Shown here: piece by piece, positions 10,701-19,564 of the stretch | How positions within the stretch are numbered: the first letter of the stretch is position 1 | Layout: each line of letters opens with the position of its first letter | DNA from: Emiliania huxleyi CCMP1516 | Taxonomy: Eukaryota > Haptophyta > Isochrysidales > Noelaerhabdaceae | Reading direction: 5' to 3' | Length of the DNA: 64,000 nucleotides | Assembly (NCBI RefSeq): GCF_000372725.1 | Contig: NW_005201613.1 | Coordinates: 227,165-291,164 of the forward strand | Program-made: the position numbers and the translations under genes | Notes under the pieces: generated by a model | The model's database searches: none | What the model was told of the DNA's origin: nothing | The model's input: the letters and a program-made list of their open reading frames with translations, nothing else

Positions 10701-11837
10701 TCTCGAGAATAGAGCTCGAGAAAAGCATGCTCAGCGCGAAGGAGGAAGACGACATCCCCCCTCTGCCCCCGTCCCCTAGCCCCGCGCCCATCGCGCCGCT
10801 TCCGCTCGTGGCGGCGACAGCGCCACCGTCGCTCCCCCCCGCGTCCTCGTCGCTGGAGCTCCCACACGAGTCCTCGGACCCCGTCTCGTCGTCGGAATCG
10901 CCTCCCTCCTTCTCCTCCGCCGCCGCCTCCTCCGCCTCCTGCTTCTCCACCCCCTCCGCTGCCTCGTCCGCCCCCCCATTCTCATCCGAAGCCTCCGCCT
11001 CGCCCTTCCCACCTTGCTCCTCCTCGCCCTGCTCCTCCTCGCCCTGCTCCTCCTCGCCCTGCTCCTCCTCGGCGCAAGCCAGGGCGCTGGCGGATCCTGT
11101 GACCCGCCCTAGCGTGGAGTGCTCCTCAGCCTCGGAGTCGGGCGAAGAGGCGAGCAGCCTCGCCGCCTCACTCGCCGCAGGGTGGTCGTCCTGCGCTGCC
11201 ACGCTCTTGAGCAGCGCGTACAGCGCGCCGACAGAGCTGAGAGCCGGCTTGAGGACAGGGGGCGCAGGCGCCGGCGGCTCGCGTTCCTCCGGCTCCGCAT
11301 CGAGCTCCGCAACACGCGCCTCTGCGGGCGGCGGGCACTCGTTGAGGAACGAGACGGAGCGCTTCTGCATCAGCCGCTGCACGCGCCTCCGCTCCTCCTC
11401 GCGATCAGCCGCCCGGTCTGAGGCTCCGCGGTTCAGACCCAACGCCCCGGTGCTGGCCCCGCTTGACTGGCGCTGGTTCTGGCGCCTCGTCTCGCGCTTC
11501 GCTTCCCGTGCCAGCCGCCTGCGCTTGATCCGCAGCTGCGCCGCCATCCACTCATCGTACGAGATGAGGCCGTCGCTGTCCACGTCGAGGTCATCGAAGG
11601 TCTTGCGCACCGCCTCAAAGGAGACGGGCTTCCCTGCCCGCTTGCCCGTGGCCTCCATCGATGCCTGGAACTCGCTCAGGTCGACAAAGCCATCGCCGTT
11701 GCGGTCCAGCTCCTCGCTGCGGGGCAGGTCGTGACGAGCTCAGCGGGGGAGCATGTGACGAGTGCAAGCTTGAGCGGGCCAACTCACAATGCCCTCGAGT
11801 GGAGGTTCACCTCGTCCACCGTGAGCTCGTCCGCCAT
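7783..11837 (-). CDS. EF-hand polytopic membrane protein
   Basis: Two exons, 11788-11837 and 7783-11716, joined by a 71-bp GT-AG intron, give 1,327 residues. Two EF-hands open the protein: DRNGDGFVDLSE at 21-32 and DVDSDGLISYDE at 61-72, both with canonical calcium ligands. An acidic region follows with tandem GEEEQ units. The rest holds about ten or more hydrophobic helices, a loop with repeated SRGL units, and a block ending in WQRPYFDP that resembles the membrane part of GCC2/TIR-type receptors such as the gene at 55-61 kb. It is probably a calcium-responsive channel- or receptor-like membrane protein; no pore motif was recognised. The upstream ATG at 11837 is preferred because it completes the first EF-hand. 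Confidence 0.75.
8966..9030. repeat. In-frame 12-bp tandem repeat coding SRGL
   Basis: About six copies of a 12-bp unit (GACAGCCCGCGC) lie inside the EF-hand protein gene and encode repeated SRGL on the minus strand. The unit is a multiple of three, so length change would not break the frame. Confidence 0.9.
11025..11072. repeat. In-frame 15-bp tandem repeat coding GEEEQ
   Basis: About four near-perfect copies of CTCCTCCTCGCCCTG encode the acidic GEEEQ repeats on the minus strand, within a longer Glu/Asp-rich region of the EF-hand protein. Confidence 0.85.
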
Positions 11838-11883
11838 TGTGAGCAGCCGGCGTCTCTCGGCTGGCAAGGGATATCACGTCCGC

Positions 11884-12040
11884 AAAAGAATTTTACGACG
11901 CGCGCAAAAGAATTTTACAACGAAACTCCCTCGCACAACACTGGGCACGGGACTGGCGCGCACTGGCACTAGCACAGGTACACAAAAGAATTTTACTACC
12001 TCACAACACTAGGCACGGTACTGGTGCGCACTGGCACTAA
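11884..12040. repeat. Tandem pair of a dispersed AAGAATTTTAC element
   Basis: Two successive copies begin with AAAAGAATTTTAC, continue through CACAACACTGGGCACGG or similar and CGCACTGGCACTA. A third copy is at 13179-13265. All three lie in the intergenic space around the terminal-inverted-repeat element. Confidence 0.75.
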
Positions 12041-12690
12041 AACGCAAACATTACGCTAAAACAAACCCTAATGGCTGTCCAGAGCACTATTGACTGCGGC
12101 TTGACACCCCACGTGAAAGCGGCCGGACATAGGTGAACCCACCGAAGGCCGCAGGGCACAGCGCAGGGAAGCAGAAACTGTCGCATATGCGACGGTCGTA
12201 GAGGGCATTGAGCACTGTGCTCATCCGGCCCCCAGAGGCACGTGCCGTATTGTTGCTCACGGCATCTCCTCTCCGGTACAGCCAGTCTCCTAGCCCCTAA
12301 TGCGAGGCGTAATGCCAAGCACATCACAGCTTGCTGTGCCATAGCTCCGTTGCTGGGTTCCTTTCGTAAGGGACGACCAGCACCGTGTTCGCAAGTTATT
12401 TTCGTAGAGCTCGCCATGCACGGCCGGGGCACTGCGAGCTGTACCAACAAACGGCAGTCGCTGGCCAGACTGTCGCCAGAGAGAGCCGCACAGAGGCCGC
12501 CTGGCTTCTGTGCGACCGGCAAAGGGCACCGACTGCGGGCCAAGAGGCACCGCCTCGGCCCCACGAAGGTCAGCCCAAGCTCAGAACCTCCGCGCCGCAC
12601 TGGCACCTGCGCGCCGGGCGGGGCACGGCGCACGCGCCTGATGTATCTCTCCATATCATTGGACCACCGCCGTAGTAAATCCGATTGCGA
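12041..12690. other. Intergenic, no supported gene
   Basis: Reading frames of 85-170 codons exist on both strands but show no domain and biased composition. Nothing recognisable was found. Confidence 0.5.
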
Positions 12691-13030
12691 TTGGACAGGC
12701 CTAGTCTGGCCGATTTTTTTGCGGTATCTTGATGTATCTCTCCATATCTGACCGTATCCCGCCATATCCCGCCATATCCCGCCATATCCCGCCATATCCC
12801 GCCATATCCCGCCCGCCTCACGCCGTCGCAAGGGCCGCCTAAGCGCCTAAGCACCCTAAGCACCCCCCGCTTAGGCCGCTTAGGCGCTTAGGCGAGCGAC
12901 GGCCGGTCATATCCGCGTGTATCTCCCGGTATCCCGCCATATCCCACCATATCCCGCCATATCCCGCCATATCCCGCCATATCCCGCCGCGGATACCGCG
13001 AAAAAAATCGGCCAGCCTAGGCATTTGGAC
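12691..13030. mobile_element. Short non-autonomous element with terminal inverted repeats
   Basis: The left end at 12699-12728 (GCCTAGTCTGGCCG, T7, GCGGTATC) is the near-perfect inverse of the right end at 12992-13022 (GATACCGCG, A7, TCGGCCAGCCTAGGC). The direct repeat TTGGAC flanks the element at 12691-12696 and 13025-13030, consistent with a target-site duplication. Inside are two arrays of the 10-mer ATATCCCGCC and a central foldback of TTAGGC units. There is no coding capacity, so it would be MITE-like and depend on an outside enzyme. Confidence 0.7.
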
Positions 13031-13178
13031 GCCGTTGAGGATGAGGGAGATCACACTCCCTCGACTGTGATCTGAACTTTATTCCCCCCATTCCCACAGT
13101 CACCGGTGCTCAACACTTGGGTGTCAAGCTGCAATTGCTCAGTCGAATTGCTTAGGATAGGCGTGGTAGGTGCGTGTG

Positions 13179-13265
13179 TGTAAAGAATTTTACAACAACT
13201 CCCTCGCACGACACTGGGCACGGGGACACCGGCGCGCACTGGCAGCACTGGCACTAACACAGGAA
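13179..13265. repeat. Dispersed AAGAATTTTAC element, third copy
   Basis: AAAGAATTTTACAACAACT, then CTCGCACGACACTGGGCACG, then GCACTGGCACTAACACAGG. It matches the pair at 11884-12040. Confidence 0.75.
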
Positions 13266-13322
13266 GAATTTGGGGGCAGATTTAATGACATTTGAGGTGA
13301 GGTTCACAAGAGACACACACAG

Positions 13323-14051
13323 CTAGCCAATCATGGTCGGCATCTCGACCCAGCGGTAGGCATTTGCCGCGTCGATCTCGCTCTCCCTCCTCTCCCGCCG
13401 CGCCTCCTGGAGCGCGTTCCGAATCTCCCTCCTCGCGCGCCGCGAGGTTGGCCGAACCCGCCTCATCACGCTGCTGGAGAACTTGTTCCGATCGCGGCGC
13501 TGCGCTCCAAAGCTATCGGTGCCGATCCGCACGCGCCGCACATAGCTCAGCTTGGGGAAATTCTGCTCGAGGTACATGGCGCCCTCGGCAAGAATGCGCG
13601 CCTGCTGCGGCGCCTCGCCATACCCTGCAAAGATTCGATCGACAACGGTCATGCCGTCACCGACGACGACGCCAAAGGGGGCGAAGCCCATGCCGTCGAG
13701 CTTGACGTTGCGATTTAGATTAACGAAGAGCTGGGTGTTCCTGCTGCGCAGGCCCGACGAGGCGAAGGAGACAAGCCCGCGATCATTGCTCTTGAGCACA
13801 GGGTCGTCCGGGATGGTGCGGTTCGTCCACCGGGCGGAGATGTCCGGCCTCGGGTGGATCCCAAATTGCACAATAAAGTTTTTGACCACGCGGAAGAAAC
13901 TCGTACCTGTGTAGAAGTCAGCCTCGAGGAGCTCCTTGAAGCGGGCCGCACCGTTCGGCGCCCAGTCTGGATGCACCTCAACCTCGAAGGAGGCGGACTG
14001 GCCCCTCGGAAGAGAGCAGTAGAAGGTCACAACATATGTGTCGGAGGGCAT
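13323..14051 (-). CDS. Cyclophilin-type peptidyl-prolyl isomerase
   Basis: A single-exon protein of 242 residues. The cyclophilin fold is marked by FKELLEADFYTGTSFFRVV, then FIVQFGIHP, then SRNTQLFVNLN and GMGFAPFGVVVGDGM. These correspond to the FHRv, QgGD and GFAPfG strands of the family. It would catalyse cis-trans isomerisation of prolyl bonds. Sequence after residue ~175 is basic (RRVRPTSRRARREI) and not part of the usual 165-residue domain, suggesting a nucleic-acid-binding or nuclear tail. Some active-site positions differ from cyclophilin A, so activity may be reduced. The ATG at 14051 starts directly at the first domain strand, and no signal peptide is seen. Confidence 0.85.
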   Translation of the reverse strand: MPSDTYVVTFYCSLPRGQSASFEVEVHPDWAPNGAARFKELLEADFYTGTSFFRVVKNFIVQFGIHPRPDISARWTNRTIPDDPVLKSNDRGLVSFASSGLRSRNTQLFVNLNRNVKLDGMGFAPFGVVVGDGMTVVDRIFAGYGEAPQQARILAEGAMYLEQNFPKLSYVRRVRIGTDSFGAQRRDRNKFSSSVMRRVRPTSRRARREIRNALQEARRERRESEIDAANAYRWVEMPTMIG

Positions 14052-14307
14052 GTGGTGGATCGTCGGTAGCTTAGGGACAGCGGGAGGGGAAGGCTGCGAT
14101 TGCGTTTACATGCTGTGTTTAAAGTTGTGGCGGGTTGTTGGGCTTGAGCGCTTGACCCACCAAGAGCAAAGGCTGGGAAGGGTACGTTTTGGGTACGGGT
14201 CTTCGAGGGTCTGGGATATTTTAGCAGACTGTTGGCAGAGCGGTGTTTGCGTATTTTTTGCTACGAACGAGTGCGAGAGGTGTCCAGTGATCTTCTTCAC
14301 TCAGATA

Positions 14308-14342
14308 CATACGTACGTACGTACGATCGATCGATCGTCGGT
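14308..14342. repeat. ACGT/GATC tetranucleotide microsatellite
   Basis: A run of CGTA units passes into GATC units, giving a self-complementary stretch just downstream of the truncated MATE frame. Confidence 0.85.
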
Positions 14343-14454
14343 CGGCGTCGCCCGCCGCCGCCCGCCTTGCTGCGGGCAGTGTGCACCATCTCCGTCCGCC
14401 GGCCACGCGATCCCGGCATCCCGCAAAGCGCCGCGCCCGGCCCTCGCCCAGCCG

Positions 14455-14851
14455 CTCGAAAGGCGAGCTCGCAGATGTCGTGGTTGAAGCCGAGCAGCTT
14501 GAGCACGTCGGCGGTGAAGAGGTACTGGATCAGCATGAAGGGCAGGTAGCTCGTCGTGAGGAAGAAGACGGAGAGCTGCAGCCACGTGCCGGCCATCTTC
14601 TTGTTGTCCGAGCCGAGCGCCTGCCCGACCAGCGCGTTGAGCACCTGGTTGAAGGCGAGCGGAGGCACGATCAGGATGTTGACCACCATGTCGGAGAGCG
14701 ACGCCGCGGCGAGGTACTCCTCCCCGGAGTACGGGCGGTCAAAGAAGACGCCGGTCGTCGCGTTGGTGAGGTGGCCGACAAAGGCGGTGTCTGTGGAGGC
14801 CATGCCGATCCGGCACACGAAGCCCACCATGGGCCAGCCGAGCATGAACAT
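14455..14851 (-). pseudogene. Truncated MATE-family transporter
   Basis: About 130 residues from the ATG at 14851 match the start of MATE efflux carriers: GWPMVGFVCRIG, FVGHLTNATTG, LAAASLSDMVVNILIVPPLA and FNQVLNALVGQALGS. Two to three helices are visible, then homology stops at GFNHDICELA. Full MATE proteins have twelve helices and ~450-500 residues; no continuation exists before the cyclophilin start 400 bases downstream. I read it as a 3'-truncated copy, though an unrecognised intron leading elsewhere cannot be excluded. A functional drug/proton antiporter is unlikely. Confidence 0.65.
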
Positions 14852-15016
14852 AGTACTGTGAGAGAGGCCTCCTAGAAATCGTCATAAACAAAGGACCAAA
14901 GGCACAGCATACAGCCGTCACCGCGACACGAGTCACGACCCACAGCTGTCGCGCCCCGGCGTGGGCTTACTTTAGTCTAAGATAGCAGCGCGGCGGCCAC
15001 GAACCGAGGACCAGCG

Positions 15017-15772
15017 CTACCGAAAGAGCCGTTCAATTTCGCTCGCTCGCGGTCGCTTTCGGCCCGCCACCTTGAAGGGAAGGTCCGCTATTCCGAGCTC
15101 GAGCCTCGCATCGTTGACTCGCTCCCGCAAGCCGTCCGGCACGTGCTTGGCCGACTTGAGCTTTGCTGCCGCGAGCTGGAAGAGCGTGGGGCGCTCAGGA
15201 ACTGCTCCGCCGGCATAGGCAATCGTCCACCGGCGCGCCTCACGCATGTACTTGTCGCGCTCGTACAGGAACGCGTGGCCGGCGTCTGAGCGAATGACGT
15301 TGATGACATCAGCGCACGGAGTGCGCATCAAGGAAACGATGCACATGACGGTCGTGGCAACCGTGAGTGCGGGGCTCCAGCCGGAAGAGAGGAAGTTTCC
15401 CTCGAACCGGACACCAACGCGAAAGTTGGCCCCAACGCCATAGATGGATATAGCCCCGACGCCGTCGAAGCCGCGGCGGAGGGACTGCACGACATTCGGG
15501 TGGAAAATCCGTGTGACGAACGCCACTGCCGGCGGCTTCCACGGATATTGGTTGGGGATCTTGATGTCCAGATGAAAGGTGCCGCCCTGGTACGGCGAGC
15601 CAGGCGGGCCAGCCAACGTTGCTTGCCAATGCATGATGTCCTCGCCAATCGGGCCGATCGAGAGAATGGGGCCGGCGCTCGAAACGTCGGGATTGGCCGG
15701 CAAATCCCGCAGCTCTTTCTCTACACGGCGAGTAGTCCCATGCCACAGAGAGGCCGCCGGTCGCTCCGCCAT
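15017..15772 (-). CDS. Ubiquitin-conjugating-enzyme-like protein lacking the active Cys
   Basis: The 251-residue frame from the ATG at 15772 follows an E2 fold: RRVEKELRDLPANPDVSSAG, then ATLAGPPGSPYQGGTFHLDI, then YPWKPPAVAF and IFHPNV, then WSPALTV and YERDKYMREARRWT. In active E2 enzymes the HPN motif is followed within about nine residues by GxIC. Here a longer insert ends in GAISI, with Ser where Cys is expected, and no other Cys is suitably placed. It may be a non-catalytic E2 variant or a decayed copy. An in-frame extension upstream to 15937 looks untranslated. A basic C-terminal extension (KVAGRKRPRASEIERLF) is outside the domain. Confidence 0.75.
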   Translation of the reverse strand: MAERPAASLWHGTTRRVEKELRDLPANPDVSSAGPILSIGPIGEDIMHWQATLAGPPGSPYQGGTFHLDIKIPNQYPWKPPAVAFVTRIFHPNVVQSLRRGFDGVGAISIYGVGANFRVGVRFEGNFLSSGWSPALTVATTVMCIVSLMRTPCADVINVIRSDAGHAFLYERDKYMREARRWTIAYAGGAVPERPTLFQLAAAKLKSAKHVPDGLRERVNDARLELGIADLPFKVAGRKRPRASEIERLFR

Positions 15773-16664
15773 CGTGATGTTGGCGTCGCGCCAGGCGCCG
15801 AGGTGCCGAGCAGCGAATAAAGAATTCGGGTCCACTGCGGGACGCGGCCACGAAAGGTGTGCAGACCCCAGTTCCGGCGGACGCAGCGAGCGTCGGGACT
15901 CCGTCCCAGCAGACGAAGTCTTCCTCGTGGGCTCCACGGCCCGGATCGCGAGCTCGATCGATACGCGACGCGCTCGGCCTCCGCTGGCGGCTGCCGCAAG
16001 AGCGGCTGGCTCACGGCAGCGTCTCGCCGGTTGCCGGATAGGAGAGTACAGAACGTCTGGAGTGTAACTGTGTACGTGAGATCGGTTTTGATAACAAGCA
16101 CGGTCGATCCGTCAAAGCGATACACTCGTTCCTATCTCGCTGGAGGGCTGGCACGGAGCCGTTTGTGCCGACATGGTTGCAAGGCCATCAACCTGCCCTT
16201 CTGGTGAAGACCGACTCGGACTGGACCCGGGCTCAGCACCCGGATCCAGCAAGCTAGTACTAGCCGCGACGGCGCGGAAGTAGCTAGTCGTGAGGTCTTG
16301 GCGTGCATGTGCGAGTTTCATCCTCAAAAGGTGTCTTGAATCTGATTTCAAACGTGTGCTTTACTTCCTTCCCCTCCCCCGCGCCGCCGAGGCCCGCCCC
16401 CGCGCCTTCCGCCTCCCCTCCCCGGCTCGTCCCTCGCTAGAGGACCCCGCCTTCCTCATCTTGGGTCCTGGCAGCAACCGCCGGCTCGACCCTGCTGCGG
16501 TACGAGCGGCAGTATCAAAGACCCGGGACAAACTGCCCTCTGTGATCACGGAGGAAGATGCAAAGGAGTGGGATGACTGGGCAGAGCATACACCAACGTC
16601 GCTGCGTGGACACTCTCCCGGCCGACAAGCGTGCTAAGATGAGAATGCCAATGAAGCATACTGC
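15773..16664. other. Intergenic, no supported gene
   Basis: A 115-codon plus-strand frame at 16290-16637 has no recognisable domain. Nothing else was found. Confidence 0.45.
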
Positions 16665-17075
16665 TCAGGCCGTACCATCCCAGGCCGAAGAGCGTAAGCA
16701 GGTTGAGTTCACCTTCGCGTCCAGATTGACGCAGGTTGTGCACTTCTGGAAGTTGAGAATCGCCCGGGCGCGTTTGATATGCGTCAAACCGTCACTGTTG
16801 CGGACCACCTTGCAAAACGTCTCGTAGGAGACGGCGTCGTCCCCGAGGTCTGCCTTGTATTCGTCCCACTCCTCTTTGCGAGTGCGACGAGGCACAATCA
16901 GCTTGCCTGTGTCGGGCATGTAATCCCCGCAGGTGGAAGCATACTTGTCGTACCAACCAACCACAGAAGCTGACCTCGCCCCGCGTGTGCAGTCCTCCGC
17001 TGCAGGAAGCAGCTCGCCAGGGTTGCGCTTGGGGTGGGCCGTGGTGTAGCCGTGTTCGAGACGATTTTGAAGCAT
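16665..17075 (-). CDS. Transposon-like protein fragment
   Basis: A 136-residue frame from the ATG at 17075. The core reads YMPDTGKLIVPRRTRKEEWD, then VSYETFCKVVRN, then FQKCTTCVNLDAKV. This layout, a basic WxxY segment, an SxxTF segment and a CxxC knuckle, resembles the region before the DDE-like part of eukaryotic transposon proteins of the DUF7869 kind. The rest of such a protein is not present, so it is probably a fragment. The family assignment is from memory and uncertain. Confidence 0.4.
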   Translation of the reverse strand: MLQNRLEHGYTTAHPKRNPGELLPAAEDCTRGARSASVVGWYDKYASTCGDYMPDTGKLIVPRRTRKEEWDEYKADLGDDAVSYETFCKVVRNSDGLTHIKRARAILNFQKCTTCVNLDAKVNSTCLRSSAWDGTA

Positions 17076-17584
17076 GGTCAGTGTCGACCCCGCCTGTCTG
17101 CAGCGATCGTCTTGTACTGGAGCGTGGTAAGGCTGGCGTCACTCGACCGCGTGCCGAGGATTGAGAACTTTGCGACGTGAGCAGCTCGCAGGTTGGCACT
17201 GTCCTTGGTGAGGTAGCGAGTTGGGGAGGCAAGATGCAGGCCGTACAGACGAAGCTCGCTTCCACCGTGGAAGTGTGACCGAGACGCCCGCCACGAGGCC
17301 TCATTGCGGCCAGCTGATGCTCTGGCTGGGAGCGCTGTGGCTGACGACTGCCGCAAATTTGGCTGAGATCTGGGGCGCTGCTGCGCGTTCTCTGCGGAGC
17401 AGCAAGCCCTCGCACGCGCGCGCTGGCGCTGGACGGCACGCGTCGCCGCCGCCAGAGCCATGCCATGGGCTGCAAACTCTTTCTTCAGCTTGCGGAGCTG
17501 CCCGTCGCTGCTTCATCTAGCTGCTCCTTCAGATTGCCGCTCCGCGCTGGCGCATCGGGGGTGGAGAGGATGGAGAGAGAAGGG

Positions 17585-17700
17585 GCAGGAGGGAGGATCG
17601 AATTCGACTGCGCCGCCTGCGCCGCCTGCGCCGCCGCCTGCGCCGCCGCCTGCGCCGCCTCCGCCTCCGCCTCCGCGGCCGCAAGCCTCTTGCCCGCGGC
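17585..17700. repeat. GCCGCCTGC-type trinucleotide-rich array
   Basis: Imperfect repeats of TGCGCCGCC passing into TCCGCC units. All reading frames stay open through it, which creates spurious alanine-, proline- and arginine-rich frames. Confidence 0.8.
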
Positions 17701-17749
17701 GACCACCTATGAGCAAGTCTACCGCCTTCAGACACAACCCCAAGTGTGC

Positions 17750-18391
17750 TCACAACAACGAGCTCACCGATCTCAGCGGCTTGAGGCCGGCGAAGCTGCT
17801 GCCATTCGTACCGAAGAGGTCTGCGATAATGGCGCATCCCTCCTTGTTCAGCTCCCACGCCTTTGGCGTCTTCTCTGAGCACGCGCCGACCACCTGAATG
17901 TCGCTCGGGTCTGGCATTGGGAGCATGGCAACGTGAGCGCCTCCCGCCGTGACCACGAGGTTCCAGCCGACCCGCAGGCTCTCGCAACCCGCATCCTTGA
18001 AGAGGTCCAGGTCGTTCTCCTCGGCATCCCAAACGTAGGCAAAGATGAAGCAAATTGCCCGCAGCTTCACCGGGGGCCCGCCGCGTACGGTGAATGCATC
18101 GCAGACAACAAAGTTGTTGGCCTCGTATGAGGCGGAGTGGTCGTCAGCGCGATCGGCAGGCCGGAGCGTAATGGCCCCAAACATCCGCGCGCGAGTGGAA
18201 AAGCGCGGGATGGGAAGGTTCGGCGACGCCTCGCCTTTGGGCGTCCACTTGTTCATCTCATTTCGAACATACTCGCGAGTGTCATCAGGCGCCGCAGGAT
18301 AGACAGGCGCCTTGCCGGCCGGGAGATAAAGGTCCTCTTTCTTTATCTCGACATATGGAGCCTCCGGAGAGCCTGAGGGTGAGGAGGGCAT
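17750..18391 (-). CDS. Hypothetical protein
   Basis: A 213-residue frame from the ATG at 18391 with balanced composition. It contains YVEIKKEDLYLPAGKAPVYP, then FSTRARMFGAITLRP, then FVVCDAFTVRGGPPVKLRA and WNLVVTAGGAHVAM, suggesting an alternating beta-strand domain. No signal peptide, membrane helix or family motif was recognised. Neighbouring minus-strand genes have separate promoter-sized gaps, so no shared function is implied. Confidence 0.5.
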   Translation of the reverse strand: MPSSPSGSPEAPYVEIKKEDLYLPAGKAPVYPAAPDDTREYVRNEMNKWTPKGEASPNLPIPRFSTRARMFGAITLRPADRADDHSASYEANNFVVCDAFTVRGGPPVKLRAICFIFAYVWDAEENDLDLFKDAGCESLRVGWNLVVTAGGAHVAMLPMPDPSDIQVVGACSEKTPKAWELNKEGCAIIADLFGTNGSSFAGLKPLRSVSSLL

Positions 18392-18808
18392 GAGGCACGA
18401 TCCACGAGAGGGTGGCAGGCGGGCACGTTTCGCGATCTCGGTTTTCTTGGTATCTTACGTGGTGCGCGGCCGTGGTGGCCCGACTTTTGCTTCCTTCTAG
18501 AAAAGCGCAAACGACCATGCGGTTTTTATTAGCTAGTCTGGTGTTGAAATCGATGTGGCGAGTCGACCGCCAGTCCGCACGATGGCACTGCGACCGCGGC
18601 GGCTGCCGGCGAGGGCAGCAGCGGCGCGCGCGAGGCGGCAGCGTAATCGGGTCCGAAGTCCGGACCCGATTTGGGGTCTACACACCTTTTCCCCGAGTGG
18701 GACTGCACTCCAAGTGCTCCAAGTGCACAGCGCGCAATAGGGTGACATCGCTAAAAAGCCCTTGCGAGACACCGGATCCAACCGTAACACCCACGCCGTG
18801 GTAGAGAC

Positions 18809-19564
18809 TCACTCACCGTCCGCATCCATCGTGTACACCATCAGCTGGGAAAGCAGCCCGCCGGCTTCCGACTCGCCGCCCTCTTTGCGGAACCCGAGCC
18901 GCTCGTAGAACGGCACCGCGTTGGCGCTGCTGTTGGCCGTCACACGCCTGACGCTCTCCTCCTCGAAGCGGAAGTGGAGCTCTCCCCACAGGCGTTTGCC
19001 AATGCCGGCCCCGGAACGTTCGACATACATGTGGCGCACGTGGCTCAGTGGGGCGCCAGCCTCGGCGCCAAGCGGCCTCTTTCGCGCCGCGAAGCCGACA
19101 ATCGCGCCGTCCATCACGCACACGAACGCCTCAACCGCCCCGCCCTGCAGCTCGCCTAGGATGGCCGCTTCGCCAAGGATGTCCTCAAAGAGCGTGGAGC
19201 GCCCCACCGGAGTGAAGCCGGAGGTGTCAATCTGGGCGGAAGCGACACGCACGCACATCGCGCTGATGGTGGCGGCGTCCGAGATGGCGGCGGGCCGGAT
19301 GCTGCAGCCCGGGCCACCCGGCGCGGCGGCGGCTGAGGTGGCTGCCCTTCCGTGGTCGCCCTCGCGCGGGGGAGGCTCCAGCCCGAGTGCGCGGCCGCGC
19401 TCGATGAGCTCCTGCGGGATCGAGCCTTGCAGCATGGACAGCGGCACACCGCGCTCGAACGCCTCGCCCACGGTGACAGAGCCGACACGCGAATCGTGCG
19501 CCGCGAGCGCTTCCGGGCTGAGCGCGCCGATGCTGATCACCGTGTCGGTCGCTGCCTCCGCCAT
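18809..19564 (-). CDS. GNAT-family N-acetyltransferase
   Basis: 251 residues from the ATG at 19564. The last ~155 residues form a GNAT domain: CSIRPAAISDAATISAMC (first strand and helix), AFVCVMDGAIVGFAA, then HMYVERSGAGIGKRLWGELH, which carries the acetyl-CoA-binding RxGxGxx motif as RSGAGIGK, and ANSSANAVPFYERLGFRKEG (the late helix and strand). It would transfer acetyl from acetyl-CoA to an amine; the acceptor is unknown. The N-terminal ~95 residues are unrelated and partly low-complexity. An in-frame extension upstream to 19741 is unlikely to be translated. Confidence 0.8.
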   Translation of the reverse strand: MAEAATDTVISIGALSPEALAAHDSRVGSVTVGEAFERGVPLSMLQGSIPQELIERGRALGLEPPPREGDHGRAATSAAAAPGGPGCSIRPAAISDAATISAMCVRVASAQIDTSGFTPVGRSTLFEDILGEAAILGELQGGAVEAFVCVMDGAIVGFAARKRPLGAEAGAPLSHVRHMYVERSGAGIGKRLWGELHFRFEEESVRRVTANSSANAVPFYERLGFRKEGGESEAGGLLSQLMVYTMDADGE

